Under the pieces are notes generated by a model, which saw only the letters and a program-made list of their open reading frames with translations, had not been told where the DNA came from and ran no database searches. A program made the position numbers and the translations under genes. Positions 32,933 through 42,476 of a stretch of DNA of 64,000 nucleotides are shown piece by piece (positions within the stretch are counted from its first letter, which is position 1; the number at the start of each line of letters is the position of its first letter). The stretch comes from Ruminococcaceae bacterium YAD3003 (lineage in GTDB: Bacteria; Bacillota; Clostridia; Saccharofermentanales; Saccharofermentanaceae): positions 1 through 64,000 of the forward strand of contig FNPA01000003.1 in the NCBI GenBank assembly GCA_900107185.1, written 5' to 3'.

Positions 32933-33979
32933 TTAGCAGACAAACATAGAGATCATCTCTCTGCCGCCGTCAAGGAAAACCTCAACAGTTCCAACGTCTT
33001 CCAAAACGATTATTTCCGGACATTCTCTGTATGCTTTATCAAACAGAGTACGGCCCTGGAACTGGACTCTTAATCTTCCCTGGTTGTAGCAGACAAAACT
33101 GCTCTCTTTAACTGTTTTATTTCTGAGATTTCCGTAAGGGATCATGCAGACATCGCCGGTTCTCGATAACGTCAATTCTCTCGGTGCGGTAATAGCCGCG
33201 GAATTCATCTTCATAGAGAACAGCCACGCCATCAGAACTGCTCTGCCGTCTTTATCTTTGGTAATTACAGGATTTAAGAAGTCAAATCCGGAATCAACAG
33301 GTTTGAACGGTTCTGTCTCATCATCATAAATAAATCTCTCGCCGTCATAGGTTCCTGTTGCGAACAAAACCTTTGTAGGTACATGTCTCTCACTCTGAAT
33401 TGCAAAGATCCACTTACCGTCTGTTTCAACCATATGAGGTGATTCAATAACACTTCCGTAACGTCCGTCAGACAGGAGTTCACCCATGTAATTCCAGTTG
33501 ATCAGATCTTCAGATTCATACTGAAGAACCTTTGCAACGCCGAATTTTCCGGCTCCTGCAAACATACGGAAACCTGTACCGTATCTCATTACATATGGAT
33601 CTCTGAATTTGCAGTTTCCTTCAAAAGGTGCACTAACAACAGGATTATCAAACTTAGTGAAATTAATTCCGTCTTCAGAAACTGCTGCGCAGATCGATTC
33701 ACGGTTATCCATGGAAAGAGACGTATAAAAGAGCCACAGTTTACCGTCATAAGCCAATACAGATCCGGAGTTGCAGCTTAATTCATTCTTAGGACTTACG
33801 GCAACGGGACAATCTTCCCATGTAATAAGATCATCTGATATAGCGTGACCCCAATGCATAGGTCCGTATCTGAAACTTAACGGATTGACTTGGAAGAACA
33901 GATGATATCTATCTTTGAAATATACAAGGCCGCAGGGATTCCCCAGCCAACCTTCTTTTCCTGAATAATGGTATTTCAC
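32933..33979 (-). CDS. GH32-like protein with substituted catalytic nucleophile
   Basis: The 348-residue protein resembles glycoside hydrolase family 32 (sucrase, levanase): a five-bladed propeller with YHLFFQVNPLSFRYGPMHWGHAISDDLITWE, the RDP motif FRDPYV (R126-D127), and the EC-like motif ESPH (E179). In the family, the nucleophile is the Asp of W-M-N-D-P-N-G; here the same stretch reads WLGNPCG, so Asn14 replaces Asp. A short C-terminal sandwich (VEVFLDGG) remains. No signal peptide. Start is GTG 33977-33979 with AGAGGT upstream. It may bind a sugar without cleaving it, or use another mechanism. Confidence 0.82.
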   Translation of the reverse strand: MKYHYSGKEGWLGNPCGLVYFKDRYHLFFQVNPLSFRYGPMHWGHAISDDLITWEDCPVAVSPKNELSCNSGSVLAYDGKLWLFYTSLSMDNRESICAAVSEDGINFTKFDNPVVSAPFEGNCKFRDPYVMRYGTGFRMFAGAGKFGVAKVLQYESEDLINWNYMGELLSDGRYGSVIESPHMVETDGKWIFAIQSERHVPTKVLFATGTYDGERFIYDDETEPFKPVDSGFDFLNPVITKDKDGRAVLMAWLFSMKMNSAAITAPRELTLSRTGDVCMIPYGNLRNKTVKESSFVCYNQGRLRVQFQGRTLFDKAYRECPEIIVLEDVGTVEVFLDGGREMISMFVC

Positions 33980-34029
33980 TGGTTCTACCTCTGCGGCCTG
34001 AAATTCTGTTTAAATGTCCGTCGGTTATA

Positions 34030-35652
34030 TTAGCCGAGTTCTAAGAGCGAAACGCGGAGGACACCCTCTGCTGCTCTGAGTTCCTCGAGAATATCTTCTG
34101 AAATAGGCTGCTCAACAGCAACGAAAGCCTGAGCGTGCGGGTTATCAGAACCATCCTGGTTCTTTCTTCCCCAATGCATGGATACGATGTTGATATCATG
34201 CTTACCGAGGATTGTTGCGATTCTTCCGATAACGCCCGGAACGTCATTGTTCTTAAGAGCGAGAACTGTGGAAGACAGAGGACAGTTCATCTCGTAACCG
34301 AAGAAAGATACGATAACCTCTGTGTTAGGTTCGAATACTGTACCGTTGATCTTGAGCTCACGGCCATCTTCAGTAATGAACTTAACGTTGATGAGGTTGT
34401 TGTACTTCTGGATTGATTCTGTCTTTGTCTCAACAACTTCAATACCGCTCTCAGCCATGCACTCCTGAGCGTTTACATAAGATACGTGATCATTACCCAT
34501 ACCCTTCAAAAGACCCATCATGAGTGAGAGTGTGATAATGCCTGTACCTGTGCTCTCAGCGAGCTCGCCTCTGTATCTTACTTCAACCTTGGAAATAGGT
34601 GTTGCTTCTGCCTGGAAATACATGCGGCCGATCTTCTCAGCGAGTGAGCAGTAAGGCTTGATGTCTTCGATGCTGCCTGAGAACTGAGGCATATTGATTG
34701 CTGCAACGAGCTCACCCTTCAGTGCGCCGTCGATGAGTTCAACGATGCCCTGACCAACCTTAGCTGTAGCCTCAACAGTAGAAGCTCCGAGGTGAGGTGT
34801 GATGTAGCAGTGAGGTGCGTGGAGAAGAACGTTATCATATTCCTGCTCGCCGGGTGCCTTATTGTATGAAGGCTCCTTATCGAAAACGTCGATAGCAGCT
34901 GCTGCAACCTGGCCTTCAGCCAAAGCATCAGCGAGATCCTGCTCGTTTACGAGACCGCCTCTTGCAGCGTTAACGATTCTAACGCCTCTCTTACACTTAT
35001 AGAGCTGCTCCTTAGAAAGGATGCCGTATGTTTCCTTTGTCTTAGGTGTGTGAAGTGTGATAAGGTCGCATAAAGGAAGGAGTTCATCAAGAGTCTTGCA
35101 TCTTGTAACTCCAAGCTTGTCGAACTTCTCCTGGGGAACATAGGGATCGTAAGCTACTACATTCATGCCTACACCCTTAAGCTTTCTGGATACGATTGAA
35201 CCGATACGGCCCAAACCGATAACACCTGCAGTCTTGCCCTCGAGCTCGATTCCTACCCAGTTTCCACGTCTGAAGTCGCCGTTGTGAACGCCTTCATTAG
35301 CTGCGCAAAGGTTACGGAAGATAGAGAAAGCATGACCTACTGCGAGCTCACCTGCTGCCATGTTATTAGCTGTAGGTGTGTTAAGAGCGATAACGCCGTG
35401 CTCTGTACAAGCCTTAACATCGATGTTGTCGATACCTGTACCTGCTCTGCCGACTGCCTTAAGAACATCTGCATTGTCCAAAAGTGTCTCGTTGATCTTT
35501 GTTGCCGATCTTACGATGATTGCGTCAAAGCCTTTGATATATTGTTCAATCTCTTCCTGAGAATGACCGAGGTACTCTTCTACTTCATAGCCTCTGTCTC
35601 TTAAGTACTGAACGCTCTCTTCTGCGATGCTCTCGGTAATAAGGATCTTCAT
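34030..35652 (-). CDS. serA: D-3-phosphoglycerate dehydrogenase (long, ASB + ACT form)
   Basis: The 540-residue protein has the catalytic/NAD domains of SerA (VGRAGTGIDNIDVKACTEHG, GLGRIGSIVSRKLKG, and HTPKTKETYG), followed by an allosteric substrate-binding domain and a C-terminal ACT domain (DVPGVIGRIATILGKHDINI). It oxidizes 3-phosphoglycerate to 3-phosphohydroxypyruvate and is feedback-controlled by serine through the ACT part. The ribosome site is GGGGGA. It lies directly after the class V aminotransferase gene, which should supply the next step. Confidence 0.97.
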   Translation of the reverse strand: MKILITESIAEESVQYLRDRGYEVEEYLGHSQEEIEQYIKGFDAIIVRSATKINETLLDNADVLKAVGRAGTGIDNIDVKACTEHGVIALNTPTANNMAAGELAVGHAFSIFRNLCAANEGVHNGDFRRGNWVGIELEGKTAGVIGLGRIGSIVSRKLKGVGMNVVAYDPYVPQEKFDKLGVTRCKTLDELLPLCDLITLHTPKTKETYGILSKEQLYKCKRGVRIVNAARGGLVNEQDLADALAEGQVAAAAIDVFDKEPSYNKAPGEQEYDNVLLHAPHCYITPHLGASTVEATAKVGQGIVELIDGALKGELVAAINMPQFSGSIEDIKPYCSLAEKIGRMYFQAEATPISKVEVRYRGELAESTGTGIITLSLMMGLLKGMGNDHVSYVNAQECMAESGIEVVETKTESIQKYNNLINVKFITEDGRELKINGTVFEPNTEVIVSFFGYEMNCPLSSTVLALKNNDVPGVIGRIATILGKHDINIVSMHWGRKNQDGSDNPHAQAFVAVEQPISEDILEELRAAEGVLRVSLLELG

Positions 35653-35674
35653 ATTTGTATTCCCCCGTAATTAA

Positions 35675-36760
35675 TTATGCTTTAGCTTTAAGTTCTGCGA
35701 TTGTCTCTTCAAGGTCCTTCAGGTAAGCCTTGAGTTCTTCCTCTGTGAGATCACCCATGTGAGCGATTCTGAAGGTCTTGTCCTTCAAAGGGCCGTAACC
35801 GTTACTCATAAGGTAACCCTTCTCTCCCATAGCCTTGATAAGGTCTGATGTAGGGATTCCTGTTGTATTAGTAACGCATGTGACTGTAACTGAGAGATTA
35901 TCCGGATTGGAGTAGAGTTCACAATTCTCTCTTGCCCAGTCCTGAGCGATCTTTGCGAGCTTACAGTGCTTCTGATATCTGTTCTCAACGCCTTCAGCGA
36001 GGATCTTGTCGAGCTGATAATCAAGTGCGAACATGTGTGACTCTGAAGGTGTTGAAGGATACTGATAAGGCTTTTCCTTAACGAACTTAACGAGTTCAAG
36101 ATAATCGAAGTAGAGTCCTCTGTTCTCAACTGTCTCAGCCTTCTTGATTGCCTTTTCTGATACAGAAGCGATAGCCATTCCCGGAGGCAGACCCAAACAC
36201 TTCTGTGTTGATGTGATGCAGACGTCGATTCCGAGCTCATCTACAGGAATATAGTCACCTGCCATTGATGAAACTGCGTCAACGCATACGATAACATCAG
36301 GATATTTCTTATAGACTTCAGCGAGCTTATCCATAGGATTGTGGATACCTGTTGATGTCTCATTCTGTGTAATTGTGATGAGGTCATACTTACCTGTTGA
36401 GAGAGCTGCCTCGATCATTTCAGGTGTTGTAGGCTGACCGAGCTCTGACTCGAAAAGGTCAGCAGCAATGCCATTGGATGTGCACATCTTGTGCCACCTC
36501 TTACCAAATGCGCCAATTGAGAAAACTGCTGCTCTGGTCTTTGTGAAACTTCTTACAGCACCTTCCATAAGACCACTGCCTGATGACGTTGATAAAACAA
36601 TAGTATTGTTTGTCATCATTACCTTCTGGAGCTTCTCGGAAATTGACTGCTGAAGAGCGGACATATCCTTTGTTCTGTGTCCGATCATAGGAGTAGCCAT
36701 CTTCTCCAGAACGTCCTGCGAAACCTCAATAGGTCCAGGTATAAACAGTTTCTTATGCAT
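35675..36760 (-). CDS. Class V aminotransferase (serine-pyruvate / phosphoserine-type)
   Basis: A 361-residue PLP enzyme of the alanine-glyoxylate/serine-pyruvate aminotransferase group: KLFIPGPIEVSQDVL at the start, the PLP Lys in ITSTQKCLGLPPGMAIA, and ASVSEKAIKKAETVENRGLYFDYLE after it. Next to serA it is likely the phosphoserine-forming aminotransferase of serine synthesis, as in lineages that lack canonical SerC; this is inference from context. I chose ATG 36758-36760 since it starts exactly at the family N-terminus with AGAGGG upstream; a longer reading to 36940 crosses a terminator. Confidence 0.9.
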   Translation of the reverse strand: MHKKLFIPGPIEVSQDVLEKMATPMIGHRTKDMSALQQSISEKLQKVMMTNNTIVLSTSSGSGLMEGAVRSFTKTRAAVFSIGAFGKRWHKMCTSNGIAADLFESELGQPTTPEMIEAALSTGKYDLITITQNETSTGIHNPMDKLAEVYKKYPDVIVCVDAVSSMAGDYIPVDELGIDVCITSTQKCLGLPPGMAIASVSEKAIKKAETVENRGLYFDYLELVKFVKEKPYQYPSTPSESHMFALDYQLDKILAEGVENRYQKHCKLAKIAQDWARENCELYSNPDNLSVTVTCVTNTTGIPTSDLIKAMGEKGYLMSNGYGPLKDKTFRIAHMGDLTEEELKAYLKDLEETIAELKAKA

Positions 36761-36912
36761 TATAAAAACCCTCTTTTCGCGCGTTATTTTAAGAGCAATA
36801 GAATTATATACTTGAACGAAACATTTTTGTAATAAAGTTACTTGTCTAAATAGCCAAAAAACCGACTGTATCGCGGAAGTAAATACACGTTTTTGGGTGT
36901 TCTCAACATAAA

Positions 36913-36946
36913 ACGGGGTTGCACCGTAAATTTGGTGCAACCCCGT
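36913..36946. terminator. Strong terminator between serine operon and the large membrane protein gene
   Basis: A perfect 13-bp stem, ACGGGGTTGCACC with GGTGCAACCCCGT, with 8-base loop; the minus strand continues TTTTAT. It ends transcription of the 1086-residue protein gene upstream (minus strand). Confidence 0.9.
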
Positions 36947-36970
36947 CTGGTTTATCAGTTGATTTTGATA

Positions 36971-39900
36971 TCAGGTGATGTGGATTGAGCTTGTGATCTC
37001 ATCACTTGCTGTGGTCTCACCTGCAGATGTCTGAGAAGCCTCTGATGCAGCGCCGGCACTCCATGTATTCTCGATCTCACCTGTTAATACGCCCGGAGGA
37101 GGCAAGAGGAGTCTGTCTCCGCTGTTAGGACCTGTGTATGTTGCAGGGTCGAGCTTATTGTATGTGATGATGATCGCGATCTTCGGATCCCTATTGTTCT
37201 CGATATCGATACCGTAAACAGTATGGAACAAATCCCACCATGTTCTGTAACCGATGTTATCAGAGAATACGAAGTAACCGATAGGAGCTGAAGCATCAGG
37301 CAATGTAGCCTGAGTCGAAGGCATTGTTGTCTCGGTTGTCGTTTCTTCAGAAGAGAGTGAAGGAACAGTCTCCGTAGGCTTTGTCTTCTTGCTGCAGCCT
37401 CTTGCGATAAGAGCAACAACGATAATAATGCAGATCAAAAGGATAGCAAGGAATGCGATGAACATGTAACCGTTACGGTTAAGCTTCATCTTCTTTCCGC
37501 CGCCGTTTCCGCCCTTACCGGCAGAAGCACTTGTGCGCGGAGCACTGCCTGTAGGTCTTCCGTTATTGTTAGGGCCTGAACCTGAAGGCCTGTAAGATGT
37601 CTGGCCGGGATTTGTATACTGAGCCTGCTGCTGTGCATCAGGAACAACAGTCTTTGCTTCTTCATCTGCCGGATTAAATCCGTAATTGTTCTCACCAAAT
37701 GTCTGGCCAGCATCGTCAACACCAAGGATGTTATTGAACCACTCGTCGTCTAAGGAAGCTGAAGAAGAAGCAGATGCCTGAGGCTGTGCAAATTCTTCGT
37801 TGAAACCTTCCTCTACCGGAGCTGTAAAATCCTGATATCCTTCCTGCTGATAGAATGGTGACTCAGCTGCACCGGCATCCTGATATCCGCCAAAGCTCTG
37901 AGGCTGATCGTTACCGGGAACATATCCGTTATCAACATTTCCGAATTCTGAATATCCGTTATCATCCATAGGCGCACCTCCCTGTGCATCAGCAGACTGG
38001 CTGCCGTATGAACCGAAACTGCTCTGATCAGCTGCGGAGAATGCTTCTGCTCCATAAGGCTGATACGGCGGAACTTCTGTTACGCCCTCTGCCTGAGCTT
38101 CAGCACCGGCATAATCTCCATAGAAAGATGCATTCTCGAAAGGCTGTGAAACATTCTGCTCGGAACCGACTGCATTGACCGGGTTATTGTAATTATCCGA
38201 ATCATAAAGCGGCATCTGGGGAATGTCATCTGACTTTTCCTGTGTATTATCATCTTCGCCTGAAACGAAAGCAGGACTGCCGAACGGAAGAACAATATCA
38301 TCTTCTGAAGGAACAGCTGCAACAGGTTCTTCGGGGATTACTTCCTTTACAACGGGAGCTACAGGCTCAACTACTGCTGCCTGGGGCTTTTCTGTCTCAG
38401 GGAAATCAACATTGAGCTTATCCTCTTCCTTCAACTCAGGCTTTTCTTCAGCGAGTTCGTAATCAGGAACAGGGATAGAATCAACTTCCTCAGAAGGAAC
38501 AGGTTCTTCCTTGGGGACCAGACCATCATCGCCAAATACGATAGGTGCTGTATTCTTGAGTTCCTGTGCGCTGACTTTGCCGTAAGGATCAAATGTATCT
38601 TCTGCATTTGCAGTAACATCTGAATCGCCTGAATCAGCTGTAACTTCGCCAGGTGCGAAAACGATCTCTTCAGGCTTATTAACAACTGCAGGTGCCGGAG
38701 GAACTGCTACAGGAGCAACCGGAACTGCAGGTGTCTCTGCAACAAACGGGATAACGGGTGTCTCTGCAACTACCGGAATATCAGGTACTGCAGGAACTAC
38801 AGGTTCTTCTTCCTTAAGATCTGACAAAGTTGTTTCCTTAACTGCTTCCTTTTCCTTGGAATCTGCGATTGCCTGTGCAAGGATTCCGGAAGATGAAGTA
38901 AACAGAATGGAATTGATATCTGTAACCGGCTTTGTCGGTGAATCGTCATCAGCATCGGGAGTAAACTCGGTTGTTGAAATAGTTTCCATAACAGGAACTG
39001 TTTCAGCTGCGGCCGGTTCAACTTCCTGGGATGTAGCAACGTTATCTACGTTGAAAACAAACGGAGACTCAGCAACTGCTGCGGCTTCTGCCTGAGCTGC
39101 TGCTTCAGAATCGCTCTGAGCTGACTTCTGCATATCACCGAAGATCTTCTTCATGGCTTCTTCCGCAGAAATCTCTTCAGGAGTCTCTGATGTAGCCGGG
39201 AACTCAGGAGCATCATCAGGAATCTTCTGTGCTTCAGGCTGCCCTGCTGTATCACCGAACTGAACGCTTCCGTCTGCAGGTGCTGCTGACTCGTCAACAG
39301 GAATAACTACAGGAGCTTCAGGAGTGAGGTTAACAAATCCTGCATCGGCAATTGCCTTAGCTGCAGCTCCTACCTCGCCGCCTTCAACAGTAGACTCTAA
39401 GAGCTCGTGAGCTTCGATCTCGAAGTCCTTGTTCTTTTTCTTCTTGCCGAACAGACCTCTCTTCTCCTCTTTTGTTACGCTCTCAACGAATGAGATTGAA
39501 ATCTGCATCGGAGTGTTGGGCATTCTTGCTGATGCCTGAGTGAGGATAAGACCTGCTGCATCGCACTGATCCTCAGCGTCTGTAAGGATTCTCAATATTT
39601 CTCTCTGACCCAGTGCATCGTAAACTGCCTTGTTGCAGAGGATGATGCAGTCGTCAGGTGTAACCGTAAAGAAGTTTGACCAGAGGGCATTAGCTGTCTT
39701 AGATGAACAGTAATACTGGAAGTCACCTACTCTGTTGCCGTATGCATCGATAGGTTCCATCGGGATACCTGCATCAGTTAAGGGGAACATCGTATCGTCT
39801 CTGTAGAGGAACGCAAGACCTCCGCCGATTGTAACAGCGAATGCTTCAGAGTCTCTGACAATAACACCGGTAAAATACGGATCTCTTGTCTCGTTATCTG

Positions 39901-40231
39901 TAAGCTTTGTTGTTCCGGCAACCTCAACAGCCGTCGAAAGGAACTTCTCGATCATTGCATCGATTTCTTTGTGAGAAGTCTTAACCTCGTTGCAAAGGCC
40001 TCTGAGCTGGGGCTCAAACGGCGGTATCGTACCGGGTTCAAAACCTTCGATGGTAGGATGCGTGAAAAGCGAGAAGAAAAAGCCTCTCTCATCTTTGTCG
40101 ATAGTGATATCGGCCTGTCTGGTCTCGCGCTTACCACAGAGTCTTCCATCAAGATAGAATGCGTCTGTGAGCGAACCGGAAGGGAAATAGCGTGCTGTCA
40201 GCGTGCTAGCAAGCCTAGTTAAGGTAGCCAT
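36971..40231 (-). CDS. PP2C-like pseudophosphatase with acidic linker, membrane helix and LysM-like ectodomain
   Basis: The 1086-residue protein has three parts. Residues 1 to about 265 align in pattern with PP2C phosphatases (TGVIVRDSEAFAVTIGGGLAFLYRDD; FTVTPDDCIILCNKAVYDALG), but the metal-binding Asp residues of VGDSR, SDGL and DDN are replaced (GGG, NKAV, PNT). About 265-915 is acidic, Pro/Ala/Glu-rich and surely disordered. A single membrane helix follows (FIAFLAILLICIIIVVALIA, about 921-940), then about 140 extracellular residues with a LysM-like end (GYFVFSDNIGYRTWW ... GDRLLLPPP). It may sense envelope state. I chose ATG 40229-40231, 8 bases after GGAGG. Topology and PP2C relation are inference. 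Confidence 0.7.
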   Translation of the reverse strand: MATLTRLASTLTARYFPSGSLTDAFYLDGRLCGKRETRQADITIDKDERGFFFSLFTHPTIEGFEPGTIPPFEPQLRGLCNEVKTSHKEIDAMIEKFLSTAVEVAGTTKLTDNETRDPYFTGVIVRDSEAFAVTIGGGLAFLYRDDTMFPLTDAGIPMEPIDAYGNRVGDFQYYCSSKTANALWSNFFTVTPDDCIILCNKAVYDALGQREILRILTDAEDQCDAAGLILTQASARMPNTPMQISISFVESVTKEEKRGLFGKKKKNKDFEIEAHELLESTVEGGEVGAAAKAIADAGFVNLTPEAPVVIPVDESAAPADGSVQFGDTAGQPEAQKIPDDAPEFPATSETPEEISAEEAMKKIFGDMQKSAQSDSEAAAQAEAAAVAESPFVFNVDNVATSQEVEPAAAETVPVMETISTTEFTPDADDDSPTKPVTDINSILFTSSSGILAQAIADSKEKEAVKETTLSDLKEEEPVVPAVPDIPVVAETPVIPFVAETPAVPVAPVAVPPAPAVVNKPEEIVFAPGEVTADSGDSDVTANAEDTFDPYGKVSAQELKNTAPIVFGDDGLVPKEEPVPSEEVDSIPVPDYELAEEKPELKEEDKLNVDFPETEKPQAAVVEPVAPVVKEVIPEEPVAAVPSEDDIVLPFGSPAFVSGEDDNTQEKSDDIPQMPLYDSDNYNNPVNAVGSEQNVSQPFENASFYGDYAGAEAQAEGVTEVPPYQPYGAEAFSAADQSSFGSYGSQSADAQGGAPMDDNGYSEFGNVDNGYVPGNDQPQSFGGYQDAGAAESPFYQQEGYQDFTAPVEEGFNEEFAQPQASASSSASLDDEWFNNILGVDDAGQTFGENNYGFNPADEEAKTVVPDAQQQAQYTNPGQTSYRPSGSGPNNNGRPTGSAPRTSASAGKGGNGGGKKMKLNRNGYMFIAFLAILLICIIIVVALIARGCSKKTKPTETVPSLSSEETTTETTMPSTQATLPDASAPIGYFVFSDNIGYRTWWDLFHTVYGIDIENNRDPKIAIIITYNKLDPATYTGPNSGDRLLLPPPGVLTGEIENTWSAGAASEASQTSAGETTASDEITSSIHIT

Positions 40232-40346
40232 GAAGCCGTCCTCCGTATAAATATTCACGATAATTATAACACAACGTTATTTTTCTCAAACAATTTATAT
40301 AAAAATTAATTTAATAGTAATTTTCGCCGAAACGCAGCAAAATAAA

Positions 40347-40374
40347 GCCCCGCAGGCATTTTCACCTACGGGGC
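40347..40374. terminator. Terminator after the DUF885 gene
   Basis: GCCCCGCAGG pairs with CCTACGGGGC (one mismatch); the minus strand continues with CTTTATTTT. It ends the DUF885 lipoprotein gene, which lies upstream on the minus strand. Confidence 0.8.
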
Positions 40375-40401
40375 CAATTGGTGTTATTTTGTGGCAATCA
40401 A

Positions 40402-42387
40402 TTAAACGAGTTTTTTATCCATGTATGCATTGATCTGTTCAAATGTTCCAGTCAGAGAATTGAGATAAGCTGTGTGAATCTCCAAATCGGTAGCATTCGG
40501 ATGTTTCTGATGCATATCATCCATTGTTTTCTGGGTCCAAAGGTAACCCATTCCGTACTTTGCGTAATAGCAGGGATCGGTAACCAGGAGCGTGTAATAC
40601 TTGCTGAAAGATTTCTCGCTGACACCAAATCCGAATGAATTAAAGTAATCAACGCAGTCGCTCAACGACCAGTTCTCTACATGAATGCCGTAATCCACTC
40701 TTGTTCCCAACAGCAGTGACATGAGTGATTCGTCTTTAATGACCTTCATTCCATCAGTAACATTATCGCTATCAGAAAAATACTTCATCGAGTAATTCTC
40801 GGTATATGTAGCCCAGCCTTCGAGATAACCTGTGGACTCGCTAAGGAACATATACGGGTGGCTCGTATGGTCACGGGTATAAATTGACTGGAACATATGG
40901 CCAGGATAAGCCTCATGCGCAACCGTAATACCAAAGTCATCATCGACACTCGCATTATTAACGATCAGCATATTTGAATCGTAATTGTCCAAATGATATC
41001 CGAGGTAAGCAGCAGGTGAGAAATTGTCCTGGAATACTTCAGGAACATCCAGCATAAAGTAACTGTGCGCAGGGATTGACGGGAAATCACGCTTGATCTC
41101 GCCATAAAGGAAGTCGAGGTTATCGTTAATGTCTCCTTTAGTGTACTTGTGGTCCGCATATTCGTTGTACCAGTCAAAACCCGAACTGGTTATATCGCTG
41201 AATTCGTTGTAAATGTCAGCTATTGTTTTATCGAGGATTTCGATGCTCTCAGCAACTGTTGCACCACTGTTAGTCTGGCGTCTGGTAAGCATAGCATAAT
41301 AAGCGTCTCCGCCTCTGTATTCACAAAGACCTGCATCAACTCCGCCTGATCCTTTGAGCGCTCTCATTCTGTCAGCGCACTCCTGGAATTCCGGGAATAC
41401 AACTTCCTTCATTGCCTTCTCGTGCTCAGAAATGAGTCTGGTCCTGTCAGAATCGGAGAGATTTTTTATGTTATCCAGTCTTTCTTCGAAAGAACCATAA
41501 AGGAAACAGTCATCCTTTTGTTTTACCAGGTTGTCGAATGACTTGGCAGCCTCTTCATAACTGGTATCAGAGGAAGCAAAACCCAAAGATGCTCTGGTCT
41601 CTTCGTATTCACAGAGCTGATCGAAATACCTGTCGATGTCCTTGATGAGAGCAATGTAGTTCTCGGCATCTTTTACAGTGTCGAAAGAATAAACTTCCAT
41701 GATAAACAGGATCTCGGACTGAGGACCTACAAGATAATTGAACGTCATCGTGTAATACTCAAACGCTGTATAAGAATACATGTAAACGTACTCTTCACAG
41801 TCATATACGATCTTGTCATAGCAGAGTTTGTCATCATCTGTCAGAGACTCATAATCGATTTCAAAGAGCTTATCAAGCTGTTCCTGATAAAATTCTTTTT
41901 CATCATCATAGTCATCGATCGAACCGATATCTCCCCATGTAATATCCGTGATGTCAAAGCCGTACTTTGACGGATCATCAAACAGGATCTCCACATCAGA
42001 ATAACAGTTGATCTGGTGATGGAGAATATTCATCTCGACTTCAGACAGCTGTGACACGGCCGCCTTACCGGTGACGTTTCCGGGTGCATGATACGGGTGG
42101 ATCTCATCTACCGTTGCGACGTGATCAGGATACGTAAGTGTATCAGACGTCGGAATATAGTTGCCCTGGTTGTTCGGAGGCGTTGTCGGATCAGTAGGAT
42201 CCGTCGGATTTGTCGGATCTACAATTGTTGTGGGATCCGTTCCTTCTGTCCACCTGGGTTTTTCACTGCCGCCGTTGTTTCTGCCTCCATGTCCTGATGT
42301 AGGCTGTGTTGTGTTACAAGCTGCCATTGGCAACATCACAGCAACCATGCATAAAACAGCAACAGCTTTTCTGGAAAGCTTTTTCAT
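40402..42387 (-). CDS. DUF885 family lipoprotein, putative metallopeptidase
   Basis: The 661-residue protein has a lipoprotein signal (KKLSRKAVAVLCMVAVMLPMAAC, Cys in the lipobox), then a low-complexity stretch of DPTxPTDPTDPT repeats (residues about 48-75) that probably spans the cell wall, then a DUF885 domain with the zinc-binding motif VAHEAYPGHMFQSIY (HExxPGH, about residue 490). Such proteins are extracellular peptidases of uncertain substrate. A terminator follows. Upstream (42388-42476) I see nothing but a weak AT-rich leader. Confidence 0.92.
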   Translation of the reverse strand: MKKLSRKAVAVLCMVAVMLPMAACNTTQPTSGHGGRNNGGSEKPRWTEGTDPTTIVDPTNPTDPTDPTTPPNNQGNYIPTSDTLTYPDHVATVDEIHPYHAPGNVTGKAAVSQLSEVEMNILHHQINCYSDVEILFDDPSKYGFDITDITWGDIGSIDDYDDEKEFYQEQLDKLFEIDYESLTDDDKLCYDKIVYDCEEYVYMYSYTAFEYYTMTFNYLVGPQSEILFIMEVYSFDTVKDAENYIALIKDIDRYFDQLCEYEETRASLGFASSDTSYEEAAKSFDNLVKQKDDCFLYGSFEERLDNIKNLSDSDRTRLISEHEKAMKEVVFPEFQECADRMRALKGSGGVDAGLCEYRGGDAYYAMLTRRQTNSGATVAESIEILDKTIADIYNEFSDITSSGFDWYNEYADHKYTKGDINDNLDFLYGEIKRDFPSIPAHSYFMLDVPEVFQDNFSPAAYLGYHLDNYDSNMLIVNNASVDDDFGITVAHEAYPGHMFQSIYTRDHTSHPYMFLSESTGYLEGWATYTENYSMKYFSDSDNVTDGMKVIKDESLMSLLLGTRVDYGIHVENWSLSDCVDYFNSFGFGVSEKSFSKYYTLLVTDPCYYAKYGMGYLWTQKTMDDMHQKHPNATDLEIHTAYLNSLTGTFEQINAYMDKKLV

Positions 42388-42476
42388 TTAATCATCTCCT
42401 TTATCCACTATCCCAATATATATTCGAAGCATATCGAATCCTATGAATAATACCACGAAAGCAATTTTATTTCCCG

